From the NCBI GenBank assembly GCA_023229135.1, contig JALNZT010000025.1:1-64000 (forward strand): a DNA stretch of 64,000 bases. Direction: 5' to 3'. The notes under the pieces were generated by a model. That model ran no database searches. It had not been told where the DNA came from and saw only the letters and a program-made list of their open reading frames with translations. The position numbers and the translations under genes are program-made. Below are positions 52,947 to 61,888 of the stretch, one piece after another; within the stretch, counting starts at the first letter, position 1, and every line of letters starts with the position of its first letter. This DNA is from Bacteroidales bacterium (GTDB lineage: Bacteria; Bacteroidota; Bacteroidia; Bacteroidales; F082).

Positions 52947-54713
52947 ATGTTCAGAACTCATACTTGTGGCGCATTGCGCCTTTCAGATATCAGTAAAGAA
53001 GTAATATTAAGTGGCTGGGTGCAGCGCATACGCGACAAAGGCAGCCTGCTGTGGATTGACCTGCGCGACCGATACGGTATCACACAAATATTTCTGGAAG
53101 AGGGTGTTAGCTCTCCTGAATTATTCAATGAGGCACGTGAACTGGGCCGCGAATATGTGATCCGAGTTAAAGGCACAGTGGTTGAGCGCGAGTCAAAAAA
53201 CCCCAATCTGCCCACAGGCGATATAGAGCTGAGACCAGCTAGCCTGGAAGTGCTAAACGGCAGCAAAACACCTCCTTTTACTATCGAAGATAAATCGGAT
53301 GGCGGCGACGAGTTGCGCATGAAATACCGCTACTTAGATTTGAGGCGCAACCCGCTAAAAGAAAACCTGAAGCTGCGCCATAAGCTGGCACTTGAAACCC
53401 GCTCATACCTTGACAGCCAAGGCTTTCTGGAAATTGAAACGCCTTATCTGATTAAATCTACTCCCGAAGGTGCACGCGATTTTGTGGTGCCTTCGCGTAT
53501 GAATCCCAATGAGTTTTATGCCCTGCCGCAATCGCCTCAAACCTTCAAACAAATATTGATGGTGGCTGGCTACGACCGCTATTTTCAGGTGGTGCGCTGC
53601 TTCCGCGATGAAGATTTGCGCGCCGACCGTCAGCCCGAGTTTACGCAGATCGACTGCGAGATGGCTTTTGTGACCCAGGAAGAAGTGCTGAACACTTTTG
53701 AAGGCATGGCGCGACATCTTTTTAGCAAGGTGAAAGGTATTGATATCGGCGATTTTGAACGGATGGATTACGCCAGCGCAATGAAACTTTACGGTTCCGA
53801 CAAGCCCGACCTACGTTTTGGAATGGCTTTTGAAGAGCTGAACGACCTGGCTAAAAATCATGGTTTCAAGGTGTTTGATGACGCAGAACTGGTTGTTGGC
53901 ATAAAAGCTGAAGGCTGTGCCGAATATACCCGCAAGCAACTGGATGCCCTCACAGATTTTGTGAAACGGCCACAAGTTGGTGCTAAAGGATTAGTTTATG
54001 TGAAAATAAATGCCGACGGTAGCATCAAATCATCGGTAGATAAGTTTTATAGCGCTGAAGTATTGCAAAGTTGGGCCGATCGTTTTGATGCCAAAGCCGG
54101 TGATTTGCTGCTTATGCTTTCCGGCGATGCCAATCCTACTCGCAAGCAACTCAACGAACTGAGATTGGAGATGGGCAATCAATTGGGATTGCGCAAAGCT
54201 GATGTGTTTAAACCTATGTGGGTAACGGATTTTCCACTGCTGGAATGGGACGAGGATTCAAAGCGCTATTACGCTATGCATCATCCTTTTACCTCACCAA
54301 AACCAGAAGATATAGCCCTGCTGGAAGCCGATCCCGGGAAAGCACGTGCCAATGCTTATGATATGGTTATCAATGGTGTAGAAATTGGTGGCGGTTCCGT
54401 CCGAATTCACGATCGCGATTTACAGCGCAAGATGTTTAGCATACTCGGATTTACTGATGAGGAAGCCCAAAACCAATTCGGATTTTTGATGAACGCCTTT
54501 GAATATGGCGCTCCGCCTCACGGAGGTATTGCACTTGGATTTGACAGGCTTACGGCGATGTTTGCCGGCCTCGACAGCATCCGTGATGTGATTGCTTTCC
54601 CGAAAAATAATAGCGGACGTGATCTGATGATTGACGCACCTTCGCGAATTGCTGACGCACAATTAGAAGAGCTTTACCTGAGCTTAAAGCCAGCAAAGGC
54701 TGATAAAAGCTGA
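52947..54713 (+). CDS. aspS: Aspartate-tRNA ligase
   Basis: Class II synthetase of 588 residues. The N-terminal anticodon-binding OB fold (ILSGWVQRIRDKGSLLWIDLRDRYG), motif 2 (FRDEDLRADRQPEFTQ) and motif 3 (GIALGFDRL) are present. The GAD insertion of bacterial AspRS lies at about 290-415. Whether it also charges tRNA-Asn depends on AsnRS elsewhere. A TAATTTCG box at 52911-52918 may be its -7 element. It converges with the LytTR gene 4 bases away. Confidence 0.97.
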   Translation: MFRTHTCGALRLSDISKEVILSGWVQRIRDKGSLLWIDLRDRYGITQIFLEEGVSSPELFNEARELGREYVIRVKGTVVERESKNPNLPTGDIELRPASLEVLNGSKTPPFTIEDKSDGGDELRMKYRYLDLRRNPLKENLKLRHKLALETRSYLDSQGFLEIETPYLIKSTPEGARDFVVPSRMNPNEFYALPQSPQTFKQILMVAGYDRYFQVVRCFRDEDLRADRQPEFTQIDCEMAFVTQEEVLNTFEGMARHLFSKVKGIDIGDFERMDYASAMKLYGSDKPDLRFGMAFEELNDLAKNHGFKVFDDAELVVGIKAEGCAEYTRKQLDALTDFVKRPQVGAKGLVYVKINADGSIKSSVDKFYSAEVLQSWADRFDAKAGDLLLMLSGDANPTRKQLNELRLEMGNQLGLRKADVFKPMWVTDFPLLEWDEDSKRYYAMHHPFTSPKPEDIALLEADPGKARANAYDMVINGVEIGGGSVRIHDRDLQRKMFSILGFTDEEAQNQFGFLMNAFEYGAPPHGGIALGFDRLTAMFAGLDSIRDVIAFPKNNSGRDLMIDAPSRIADAQLEELYLSLKPAKADKS

Positions 54714-54717
54714 GGTT

Positions 54718-55476
54718 TTAAAAGTTTAGTTCGCGTTTCAGGTCTTTGATGCGGCTTTTGCTGAGGCTGACTTTGTTGTCGTTTGACAGTATGATCATAT
54801 AACTTTCGCGCCCGTATTGTTCCATCTTTTTGATGTGTTTGATTTGCACGATATGCGAACGATGAATACGAATAAACTTGTCAGCAGGCAGGTGTTCTTC
54901 TAAAAATCCCATCGTTTCTTTTTTCATAAAACGGCCTTCTGCGGTGTGAATCATCACATAATCGTCCTGGGCTTCAAGTTGAATAATTTCCTCGATGGGA
55001 ATTACATGAATTTGAGTACCATTTTTTACCACGATACGTTCGATAATGTCCTGTTGTTCGTGCAGGTTTTCTACCAGCTTTTTCAGGGGTGACTGCTCAT
55101 GTTTTTTGTGACTAAAACGATCCATTACCTTGTCGATAGCCTGATGCAGCCTGTCTTTTGAGAAAGGTTTCATCAGATAATCTACCGCATTCATTTCAAA
55201 AGCTTTGATGGCATATTGGTCATAGGCGGTGGTAAAAATAATTTCAGGTGCATTTTCGTCAAGCAGCTCAAGCAGCTCAAATCCAGTAAGTTTTGGCATC
55301 TGAATATCGAGAATCAACAGGTCGGGCTTGTTGTCGTGTATGGCTTTGAGACCGCTAAATCCGTCGGCACATTCGCCTATCACTTCTATGGCCGGATGAT
55401 CGGCCAGAAAGCGTTGCAACAGCATACGGGCGGGTGCTTCGTCTTCGATTATAAGGGTACGAATGGCAGCTTTCAT
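54718..55476 (-). CDS. LytTR-family response regulator
   Basis: Receiver plus LytTR DNA-binding regulator of 252 residues from the ATG at 55476. The receiver's acidic pocket is IEDEAP and the phosphorylated Asp57 is in LLILDIQMPKLTG. The LytTR domain (from about 150) shows EEIIQLEAQDDYVMIHT and IRIHRSHIVQIKHIKKME. A longer frame from 55497 is possible. It follows the LytS-type kinase directly and forms a pair with it. Confidence 0.93.
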   Translation of the reverse strand: MKAAIRTLIIEDEAPARMLLQRFLADHPAIEVIGECADGFSGLKAIHDNKPDLLILDIQMPKLTGFELLELLDENAPEIIFTTAYDQYAIKAFEMNAVDYLMKPFSKDRLHQAIDKVMDRFSHKKHEQSPLKKLVENLHEQQDIIERIVVKNGTQIHVIPIEEIIQLEAQDDYVMIHTAEGRFMKKETMGFLEEHLPADKFIRIHRSHIVQIKHIKKMEQYGRESYMIILSNDNKVSLSKSRIKDLKRELNF

Positions 55477-55499
55477 TTGGTAGTTTTTGAGGAGCAAAC

Positions 55500-56564
55500 T
55501 TAATTATTTTTAACTTTTTGTATCGGGATGCGCAGGATTACCTCGAATTCAATTTTCCCACGTCTGATTTCCAGTAAATCGGCACGTTGATAGGTGAGTT
55601 GTAGCCGTTTACGGATGTTTTTCAGGCCGATACCTTCGCCTTTTGGCTTGGCCGATTCCGGATCAAAATCGTTGAGGATATGCAGCTCCAGAAAGTCGCT
55701 GTTGGGTTCGCAGCGCAGCTCCACAAGCACTTCTTCGGTACTTTGATATACGCCGTGCTTGATGGCATTCTCGAAAAGCGGCTGCAAAATCATATTGGGA
55801 ATAGTGGCTTGCAGACAGGCGTCGGGCACAAATTTTTGGTATTTAAGTCGGTGGCCAAAACGTACTTTTTCAATATCAAGATAGCGTTCAATATTTTCGA
55901 GCTCCTTTTTGAAGGTCGTTGTTTCGTTGCGGTCGTGGCTCAGCGAATAGCGTAAAAAGTCAGATAGCTTGATAACCATTTCCTGTGCTTTTTCAGGGCT
56001 GCTCATGGTGAGCGAGCTGATGGAGTTGAGGCTGTTAAACAAAAAATGCGGATTGATCTGTGATTTCAGCGCGCTTAGCTCAGCCTCGCGTACCAGGCTG
56101 TTGAGCTCTGCTTCCACATGTAATTTTTGCTGCAAATCTTCGTAATACAACATCATATAATAGATAAGCACGAAAATGAGGTAGAAGAATGAGCCGATAA
56201 CAGCGCGCCAGGGCAAGGAATATTCAAGAAAGTTGAGGTATTCGACATTTTCTGACTCAAGGGCTTTGAGTAAAAAATAGCCGGCAGCCAACCAAATCGT
56301 GATGGTGATAATGGCAGCCAGTAGATGATTGACGATCAGGTCGAAGGTATTTTTTTGATCTTTCAGGTTAAACCTCAGCACATTCCAAAGATTGAGGCCA
56401 ATTAGCGCAAGCAGACCATTAAAAACTACCGCATCGTTGATACTTGAGGTGAGCTTTAACGCCTGGTAATAGTTGAGGATGGCCGTCTGGATAAGCATAA
56501 GCATCGCCCAAACGGCCATATATATGATGAGGTATTTACGGTTTTTGGTGAAAGGATTCCACAT
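55500..56564 (-). CDS. LytS/YehU-type sensor histidine kinase
   Basis: Membrane kinase of 354 residues with four hydrophobic segments in the first 140 residues and no large periplasmic domain. The His_kinase motif ALKSQINPHFLFNSLNSISS puts the phospho-acceptor at His173. The ATPase part has NMILQPLFENAIKHG and GIGLKNIRKRL. The short gap to the regulator gene and the upstream LiaF-like gene suggest an envelope-sensing three-gene operon. Confidence 0.93.
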   Translation of the reverse strand: MWNPFTKNRKYLIIYMAVWAMLMLIQTAILNYYQALKLTSSINDAVVFNGLLALIGLNLWNVLRFNLKDQKNTFDLIVNHLLAAIITITIWLAAGYFLLKALESENVEYLNFLEYSLPWRAVIGSFFYLIFVLIYYMMLYYEDLQQKLHVEAELNSLVREAELSALKSQINPHFLFNSLNSISSLTMSSPEKAQEMVIKLSDFLRYSLSHDRNETTTFKKELENIERYLDIEKVRFGHRLKYQKFVPDACLQATIPNMILQPLFENAIKHGVYQSTEEVLVELRCEPNSDFLELHILNDFDPESAKPKGEGIGLKNIRKRLQLTYQRADLLEIRRGKIEFEVILRIPIQKVKNN

Positions 56565-56641
56565 GGCATAATTCTGTTAATCAGGATAAATGTGTTGGTT
56601 GTTACAGTTTCTGCGACGGCAGCCACAGCCAAAAAGTTACT

Positions 56642-57367
56642 TTAGTAGCTTTTAAGTTCGAGACCGCCAAACATAACGATGCCTTTCAGCACTAATGTTT
56701 TTTCGGGATCGTAGTCGAGCGAAGTGAGGCGTTTATCGCTATAGCCGCCTAAGATGGATACCACTTCCGATTTCACTTTCCAGTCTTCCGGAACAATAAG
56801 ATTTGAGCCGCCAAAAAGCACGAAAGTATCAATTACGCAGCCTTCTGGAGCAGGTTTAGCTGACTTCATTTCAATGTCTGATCCACCAAAAATCGCGGTG
56901 ATCTTACCTCCTCTAAAATTGTCGGAGGTAATGCGCGTGTTGCCACCACCAAAAATAGCCAGCTCGTCGATATAATCGCCAGGGTATTCGTTGGGATATT
57001 TGTTTCCACTAAAGATATGTTTGTTGCCTTTGTTTTCGCCTCTGTCGCGGCGTGTGAGGATAACCAGGCCTACGCCGATAAGTATGGCAGGCCAAAATAT
57101 GGTGCTGAAACGCACGCGGTAGTCGAGCAGTTCGGGCAGCCAGAAAAGCAGTCCCAGACCGATAAGGATGAAACCGGTGGTGCGGTTGGTTCGGTTAGAG
57201 AGGGTGATAATTCCGATTCCGATAAGCAGTGTTTTCCAGGAGATGAGGTAATATCTGAGGTTGAACGAAAGCAGGTCGAGCTGATCCAGCAGCAAAAACC
57301 CTCCGGCTACTATAAGTAGTATTCCTGCAACTGCGCGTCTGTCGATTCCCTTTGGTGTATTTTCCAT
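56642..57367 (-). CDS. LiaF-like membrane protein (DUF5668 plus C-terminal LiaF-type domain)
   Basis: Protein of 241 residues from the ATG at 57367 (MENTPKGID); an earlier ATG at 57412 is less likely. Four membrane segments fill about 15-115, typical of DUF5668. The C-terminal domain has the repeating pattern IFGGGNTRI, IFGGSDIEM, LFGGSNLIV and ILGGYSDKR of the YvqF/LiaF C-terminal beta-solenoid. In Firmicutes LiaF modulates LiaRS; here it sits upstream of a LytS/LytTR pair on the same strand, so it may modulate that pair. Confidence 0.85.
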   Translation of the reverse strand: MENTPKGIDRRAVAGILLIVAGGFLLLDQLDLLSFNLRYYLISWKTLLIGIGIITLSNRTNRTTGFILIGLGLLFWLPELLDYRVRFSTIFWPAILIGVGLVILTRRDRGENKGNKHIFSGNKYPNEYPGDYIDELAIFGGGNTRITSDNFRGGKITAIFGGSDIEMKSAKPAPEGCVIDTFVLFGGSNLIVPEDWKVKSEVVSILGGYSDKRLTSLDYDPEKTLVLKGIVMFGGLELKSY

Positions 57368-57489
57368 GATGTTAAAAATTTGAGTTTCTGTATTTATGAT
57401 GCGAAAGTACAACCGATGTGAGCTGTAGAAAAGAGAAAATAGGCGAATGGGTGAAAATTGTCGGTGAAATGGGGATTTGAAGATTTGAA

Positions 57490-57540
57490 GGCCTGCCTGC
57501 TGCCTGCCTGGACGTCAGACAGAACCGCAAGAAGGCAGGT
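57490..57540. repeat. Dispersed CCTGCCTG element, left copy
   Basis: A roughly 45-bp element starting GCCTGCCTGCTGCCTG, containing CGTCAGACAG and ending GAAGGCAGGT. An inverted copy lies at about 58842-58878, so the two enclose the small lipoprotein and SprT-like genes. Confidence 0.75.
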
Positions 57541-57960
57541 TTGAAGATTGACCCCACTCCGAAAAGTCCAGCTTCAAGCTTCAAGTTGTGATTTTAGTCT
57601 AAAATAAGAGGTTGTTAACAATTTAAATAAAGTTATATGCATTTGGCGGTCAATAATATAAAATTTTTTTAGAATAAAAGTGGTGCTTTGTCTTGTGAAT
57701 TACAAAGACATAATCCATGTTTAAGAAATCAGAGAATAACCCTCAGCTTGATGCTTTCATGAATGTGCCAAATTAGCTTGGCAGCAATAAAGGTGGACAA
57801 AAAGTAAAAGGATATCGTGCCAATCTTACAGAAACATGTTCGGACGAAGGCTTTAACCTGATCACTGTAGTGACGTGATGGAGGAATTATCACCCCACTC
57901 CTCCAAAAAACCATCACTCCATTTCGCCATCAAACAACTGCCCCTTGCACTATTATTGTT
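57541..57960. other. AT-rich intergenic region
   Basis: No gene, RNA or strong hairpin recognised. Short frames here have no supporting motif. Confidence 0.45.
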
Positions 57961-57968
57961 TATTTTTG
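57961..57968 (+). promoter_or_regulatory. Probable -7 element (TATTTTTG)
   Basis: TATTTTTG fits TAnnTTTG and ends 15 bases before the ATG at 57984. The nearest TTG is only 12 bases upstream, so the match is partial. Confidence 0.4.
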
Positions 57969-57983
57969 CCACAACAAACGAAT

Positions 57984-58166
57984 ATGAAACACATAACTAT
58001 ACTCTGTATACTATTTGCCGTGCTTATACTTACACAAAGCTGCTCAAGCCTGCGTAGTCCGCACAGGCCGGTTCAAAAACCGAGAAAGAAAAGGCCATGC
58101 AACGAGTGTCCTTCCTGGTCTTATCAGCACAAGCCACAAACTATTTTAAGCTTTTATGAAGCCTGA
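57984..58166 (+). CDS. Small lipoprotein, unknown
   Basis: Predicted 60-residue lipoprotein: MKHITILCILFAVLILTQSC has a charged start, a hydrophobic core and lipobox LTQSC, followed by a basic, proline-rich stretch (PHRPVQKPRKKRP) and CNECPSW. The start at 57984 is favoured over the earlier frame start by the signal peptide and the -7 box. Its stop overlaps the SprT-like gene start by 11 bases, so the two are coupled. Function unknown. Confidence 0.7.
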   Translation: MKHITILCILFAVLILTQSCSSLRSPHRPVQKPRKKRPCNECPSWSYQHKPQTILSFYEA

Positions 58167-58779
58167 TTATAAAGAAATACTTAGAGCTTTTCTCCCGGAA
58201 AAAGCACTTGAAAGTGTTTACAAAACCATCGTTGATGAACGTATTCAGCTGCGTATTACGGCGACCCGAAGCACCCGGCTGGGCGATTTCAGGCCGCCAC
58301 GACAGCCTGGAGGTGCTTACCGCATCTCGCTCAATCACAACTTGAATCCTTACCAGTTTTTAATCACTTTTGTACACGAACTAGCTCACCTTCAAGTATA
58401 TAAAATACACCAAAACAAAGTGCAGCCTCACGGTATAGAGTGGAAACAAAGTTTTAGCACATTGATGCAGCCTTATTTTGAGCTAAATTTATTTCCGCCA
58501 GAGCTGACGAAAGTCTTAAAAAAATACCTTCTAAATGCCAAAGCATCCAGCGGTACGGATTTGGAACTCAGTCGCTGCCTCAAACAGTATGATAAAAACC
58601 CGCAAAAAAACCCAACCCTGGAAGAAATACCCGATGGCAGCAATTTTGTGATTGCTGGAGGACGTGTTTTTATAAAAGGCGAACGACTGCGTAAACGCTA
58701 TAAGTGCCAGTGTTATCATTCCAAAAAGTGGTATTTATTTAGCCCGCTGGCAGAAGTGATGGTGTTAAACACAGAATGA
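58156..58779 (+). CDS. SprT-like zinc metalloprotease-family protein
   Basis: Protein of 207 residues with HELAH (His74, Glu75, His78) and a downstream HGIEWK with His92, the SprT/SPRTN pattern. A small Cys-containing segment (YKCQCYHSKKWY) near the C-terminus may be a reduced zinc ribbon. SPRTN relatives cleave DNA-protein crosslinks; bacterial SprT function is less clear. The N-terminal 60 residues are basic. It overlaps the small lipoprotein gene by 11 bases. Confidence 0.85.
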   Translation: MKPDYKEILRAFLPEKALESVYKTIVDERIQLRITATRSTRLGDFRPPRQPGGAYRISLNHNLNPYQFLITFVHELAHLQVYKIHQNKVQPHGIEWKQSFSTLMQPYFELNLFPPELTKVLKKYLLNAKASSGTDLELSRCLKQYDKNPQKNPTLEEIPDGSNFVIAGGRVFIKGERLRKRYKCQCYHSKKWYLFSPLAEVMVLNTE

Positions 58780-58790
58780 TTTTTTGGTTG

Positions 58791-58836
58791 ATGTGCTGAT
58801 GTGATGATGTGTTGATGTGATGATGTGATGACCTGC
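58791..58836. repeat. GATGTG tandem microsatellite
   Basis: Repeats of GATGTG and GATGAT run from about 58791 to 58836 after the SprT-like gene, next to the inverted CCTGCCTG element. Confidence 0.75.
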
Positions 58837-58837
58837 C

Positions 58838-58880
58838 TTCCTGCAGTCCTGTCTGACGGCCAGGCAGCAGGCAGGCATGC
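58838..58880. repeat. Dispersed CCTGCCTG element, right copy (inverted)
   Basis: Contains CTGTCTGACGGCCAGGCAGC and GGCAGGCA, the reverse complement of the element at 57490-57540 with few differences. Confidence 0.75.
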
Positions 58881-58939
58881 TGAAAGGTTTAAAACTCTTG
58901 AACCCGTGAACCCGTGAACGCTTGAATCAAAAAATCCCG

Positions 58940-58947
58940 TACATTTG
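58940..58947 (+). promoter_or_regulatory. Probable -7 element (TACATTTG) of the GH3-like gene
   Basis: TACATTTG fits TAnnTTTG and ends 22 bases before the ATG at 58970. The nearest TTG is only 15 bases upstream, shorter than usual spacing. It lies downstream of the alternative longer start, favouring 58970. Confidence 0.45.
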
Positions 58948-58969
58948 CCTTTCACTCAAATGCAATCCA

Positions 58970-60514
58970 ATGCCACTTTTAGGAACTATCATAAAGAAGG
59001 CTTATGAATTACGAAATTTGCCAGTCGAAAAGAAAAAGCTTCGTCTACAACATGTTAAAGCACAGGTTTTAGAACTCAAAAAGCTGCTTCGTAAAGCACA
59101 GTTCACAGCTTTTGGCGAACATTACGATTTCGATCGCATCATCAATAGCCCAGACATCCCCGAAGCCTTCCGCAAACAAGTTCCCGTGTTTGATTACACC
59201 AGCATGTATAAGCAATGGTGGTACCGCGCCCTCAATGGCGAGTCGTATGTGGCCTGGCCGGGACGTATCAAATATTTTGCGCTCAGTTCGGGCACTTCTG
59301 ATTCGTCGAGCAAACATATCCCTGTTACAGCCGAAATGCTTACGTCAATCAAAAAAGCCAGCGTCAGACAACTGGTTTCTACTTCAAAATATAATTTTCC
59401 GGTGCAGTTTTATGAAAAAGGCATGCTGATGATTGGAGGCAGCACCCACCTGCAATACAACGGAACATACTATGCCGGTGACCTGTCGGGCATCACCGCG
59501 GGAAGTTTGCCATTTTGGTTTCAGCACTTTTATAAACCAGGAAAGAGCATCTCGAAAACTACCGACTGGGCTACCAAAGTTAACGAGATGGTGCGCAAAG
59601 CTCCCAATTGGGATATTGGCGTTATTGTAGGCGTTCCAGCCTGGGTGCAGATTCTGCTGGAACGCATTATTGCTGAATACAATCTCAATACCATACACGA
59701 TTTGTGGCCAAACCTCACTGTGTATGTGCATAGTGGCGTGTCGTTTGCGCCTTACGTCAAAAGCTTTGAGAAACTGTTTGGAAAACCCATGATTTATTCT
59801 GAAAGTTATTTGGCCTCAGAAGGCTATATCGCCTACCAAAACAGTCTGCTCACCCGCACCATGGAGCTGATTGTGGACAACGGCATCTATTATGAATTTG
59901 TCCCTTTCAACGATACTAATTTTAATGATGAAGGCAATCTTATGGATGACCCTGAGACACTGCTGCTTAGCGAGGTGAGCAATAATGTAGAGTATGCGCT
60001 GCTGCTATCAACCAATGCTGGCGCTTGGCGTTATCTGGTTGGCGACACCATTAAGTTTACGGATAAAGATAAATGTGAAATCATCATCACCGGTCGCACC
60101 AAACATTACCTAAGCCTCTGCGGTGAACATCTTTCACAAGACAATATGAACCGTGCCATCGAGATGCTTCAGGACGAATTTAATATCGAAGTACGCGAAT
60201 TCACAGTGGCCGGCATCCGTCACGGCTCGCTGTTTGCCCACCGCTGGTATTTAGGTACTGATGATGAGATTGATGCAGAGCTGGCCATCCAAAAAATTGA
60301 TGAATACCTCAAGCAACTCAACGACGATTACATGGTTGAACGAACAGAAGCCATCCGTGAGCTGTTTATCGAGGTGCTTCCGACGCAAGTATTTTACGAT
60401 TATATGAAAAAGCTGGGTAAAGAAGGCAGTGCCAATAAATTTCCACGCGTGTTAAAAGGAGAACGCCTGCAAGACTGGGAAAGCTACCTGAAAAACTATC
60501 AGCAAAAAGTTTGA
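58970..60514 (+). CDS. GH3 family acyl-adenylate-forming enzyme
   Basis: Adenylating enzyme of 514 residues of the GH3 (auxin-responsive promoter) family. The phosphate-binding motif FALSSGTSDSSSKHIPVT, LYVHSGVSFAPY-type core, and the hinge region YLVGDTIKF followed by GRTKHYLS are typical. Plant members conjugate amino acids to hormones; the bacterial substrate is unknown. The ATG at 58970 (MPLLGTIIKKAYEL) is preferred over 58922. It overlaps or abuts the LysE gene region at 60511-60526. Confidence 0.88.
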   Translation: MPLLGTIIKKAYELRNLPVEKKKLRLQHVKAQVLELKKLLRKAQFTAFGEHYDFDRIINSPDIPEAFRKQVPVFDYTSMYKQWWYRALNGESYVAWPGRIKYFALSSGTSDSSSKHIPVTAEMLTSIKKASVRQLVSTSKYNFPVQFYEKGMLMIGGSTHLQYNGTYYAGDLSGITAGSLPFWFQHFYKPGKSISKTTDWATKVNEMVRKAPNWDIGVIVGVPAWVQILLERIIAEYNLNTIHDLWPNLTVYVHSGVSFAPYVKSFEKLFGKPMIYSESYLASEGYIAYQNSLLTRTMELIVDNGIYYEFVPFNDTNFNDEGNLMDDPETLLLSEVSNNVEYALLLSTNAGAWRYLVGDTIKFTDKDKCEIIITGRTKHYLSLCGEHLSQDNMNRAIEMLQDEFNIEVREFTVAGIRHGSLFAHRWYLGTDDEIDAELAIQKIDEYLKQLNDDYMVERTEAIRELFIEVLPTQVFYDYMKKLGKEGSANKFPRVLKGERLQDWESYLKNYQQKV

Positions 60515-60525
60515 TTCTTGGATTT

Positions 60526-61182
60526 ATGAGTTCGTTATTTATCGAAGGCGCATTATTAGGACTTACTTTGGCTACTTTTTTTGGCTTTGGACCAGCATTT
60601 TTTGCTTTGGTACAAACCAGCATACATCGGGGTTTTGGCCCTGCTGCATTGCTTGCGGTTGGTATTTTTTTTAATGATGTACTGATGGTAGTACTCTGCC
60701 TTATGGGAGCAGTACAAATTGTTACAGAGCCAAGTAACTACCTTTATTTTGGAATTAGCAGCGGTATTATTCTGATAATTTTTGGCCTGGTAACCTATAC
60801 CCGAAAGGTGAAAGTGCCAGCCGAAGATACTAATGATACGGTAGAACTTCCCGTGCAAATTAGCAGCCCAAGATGGTTCACTTATATCGCAAAAGGCTTC
60901 TTTATGAATATCGTCAATCCTTTCGTCTGGATTTTTTGGGTTGGCGTAGTGGTAGGTATTTCGGCACGTATGGGTGGCGACGAAGTAAAACTAACCAGCT
61001 TTTTCAGCGGTACTTTAATTATAGTGCTGACCAGCGATTTGCTAAAAGCATACGGTGCATACACCATCAAAGGGTTTTTTACCTCCAAAATGATTAGAAA
61101 GCTGAATAAAATTGCCGGTATCGGGCTAATAATTTTTGGTGTTTTCTTGATGGGAAAGGTTATCTTTGAATCTTTATTTTAA
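60526..61182 (+). CDS. LysE family translocator
   Basis: Inner-membrane exporter of about 218 residues with six hydrophobic segments. The N-terminal GLTLATFFGFGPAFFALVQTSIHRGF has the helix-loop pattern of LysE/RhtB amino-acid exporters. The ATG at 60526 is preferred over an in-frame TTG at 60511. It begins 11 bases after the GH3-like stop, so the two are probably co-transcribed. Confidence 0.85.
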   Translation: MSSLFIEGALLGLTLATFFGFGPAFFALVQTSIHRGFGPAALLAVGIFFNDVLMVVLCLMGAVQIVTEPSNYLYFGISSGIILIIFGLVTYTRKVKVPAEDTNDTVELPVQISSPRWFTYIAKGFFMNIVNPFVWIFWVGVVVGISARMGGDEVKLTSFFSGTLIIVLTSDLLKAYGAYTIKGFFTSKMIRKLNKIAGIGLIIFGVFLMGKVIFESLF

Positions 61183-61313
61183 CGTATAAACCTAATTTTT
61201 AATATTTTCTACTGTAAAAAATGCACACTTATAGAATTAAAATCAAACCATAGATAAATTTTCAAACCGCTTATTTACAGCTAACAAGCTTAAAAATTAT
61301 AAAAAATCGTCTT

Positions 61314-61871
61314 ATGAAAACACATCTGTCCCGCAACTGGTGGTCCTTCGCTATCAATGGCGTTATCGCGCTGATTTATGGCATTCTGGCACTTACGCTG
61401 CCCGAAGGTACACTTATCATAATTGCACGCTATACGGGCATCATCGTCCTACTTACCGGACTAATTTTCGGCTTTATCAGCTTTAATCGCTCTAAGAAAA
61501 ATTTGCCTTATGGCATGATGCTTTTCCAAACGATTGTGATGGCTATCCTTGGCATTTTAATCTTGTTTTATACCCAAGAAACCATCAACTTTTTCATTCT
61601 ACTAATAGGTGCTTGGGCTATTCTAATGGGAGTAGTGCAATTGATTGTTCTTGTGAATGTTAGCCCTGGATTTGGCAATAAAAACTTTTTCGTAATCAAT
61701 GCGGTGATCAGCCTTATCTTCGGATTACTGCTCGTCCTTGACCCTTTCAATGCTGCCAAAACCCTCATTGTTTTGAGTGGGATTTTAGCCTTGTTTTTTG
61801 GTTTCGTGATGATTTGGTTTGCCTATAACCTACGCAAATTACAGAAAATAAGCCCACACGAAGAGGTTTAG
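61314..61871 (+). CDS. HdeD/DUF308 family membrane protein
   Basis: Membrane protein of 185 residues with six hydrophobic segments in pairs, as in HdeD. The N-terminal SRNWWSFAINGVIALIYGILAL and repeated GILAL/FGFV motifs fit DUF308. E. coli HdeD is linked to acid resistance; function here is unknown. It is separated from LysE by 131 bases and converges with recJ. Confidence 0.88.
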   Translation: MKTHLSRNWWSFAINGVIALIYGILALTLPEGTLIIIARYTGIIVLLTGLIFGFISFNRSKKNLPYGMMLFQTIVMAILGILILFYTQETINFFILLIGAWAILMGVVQLIVLVNVSPGFGNKNFFVINAVISLIFGLLLVLDPFNAAKTLIVLSGILALFFGFVMIWFAYNLRKLQKISPHEEV

Positions 61872-61888
61872 TTACCACAAAGAAGCTG

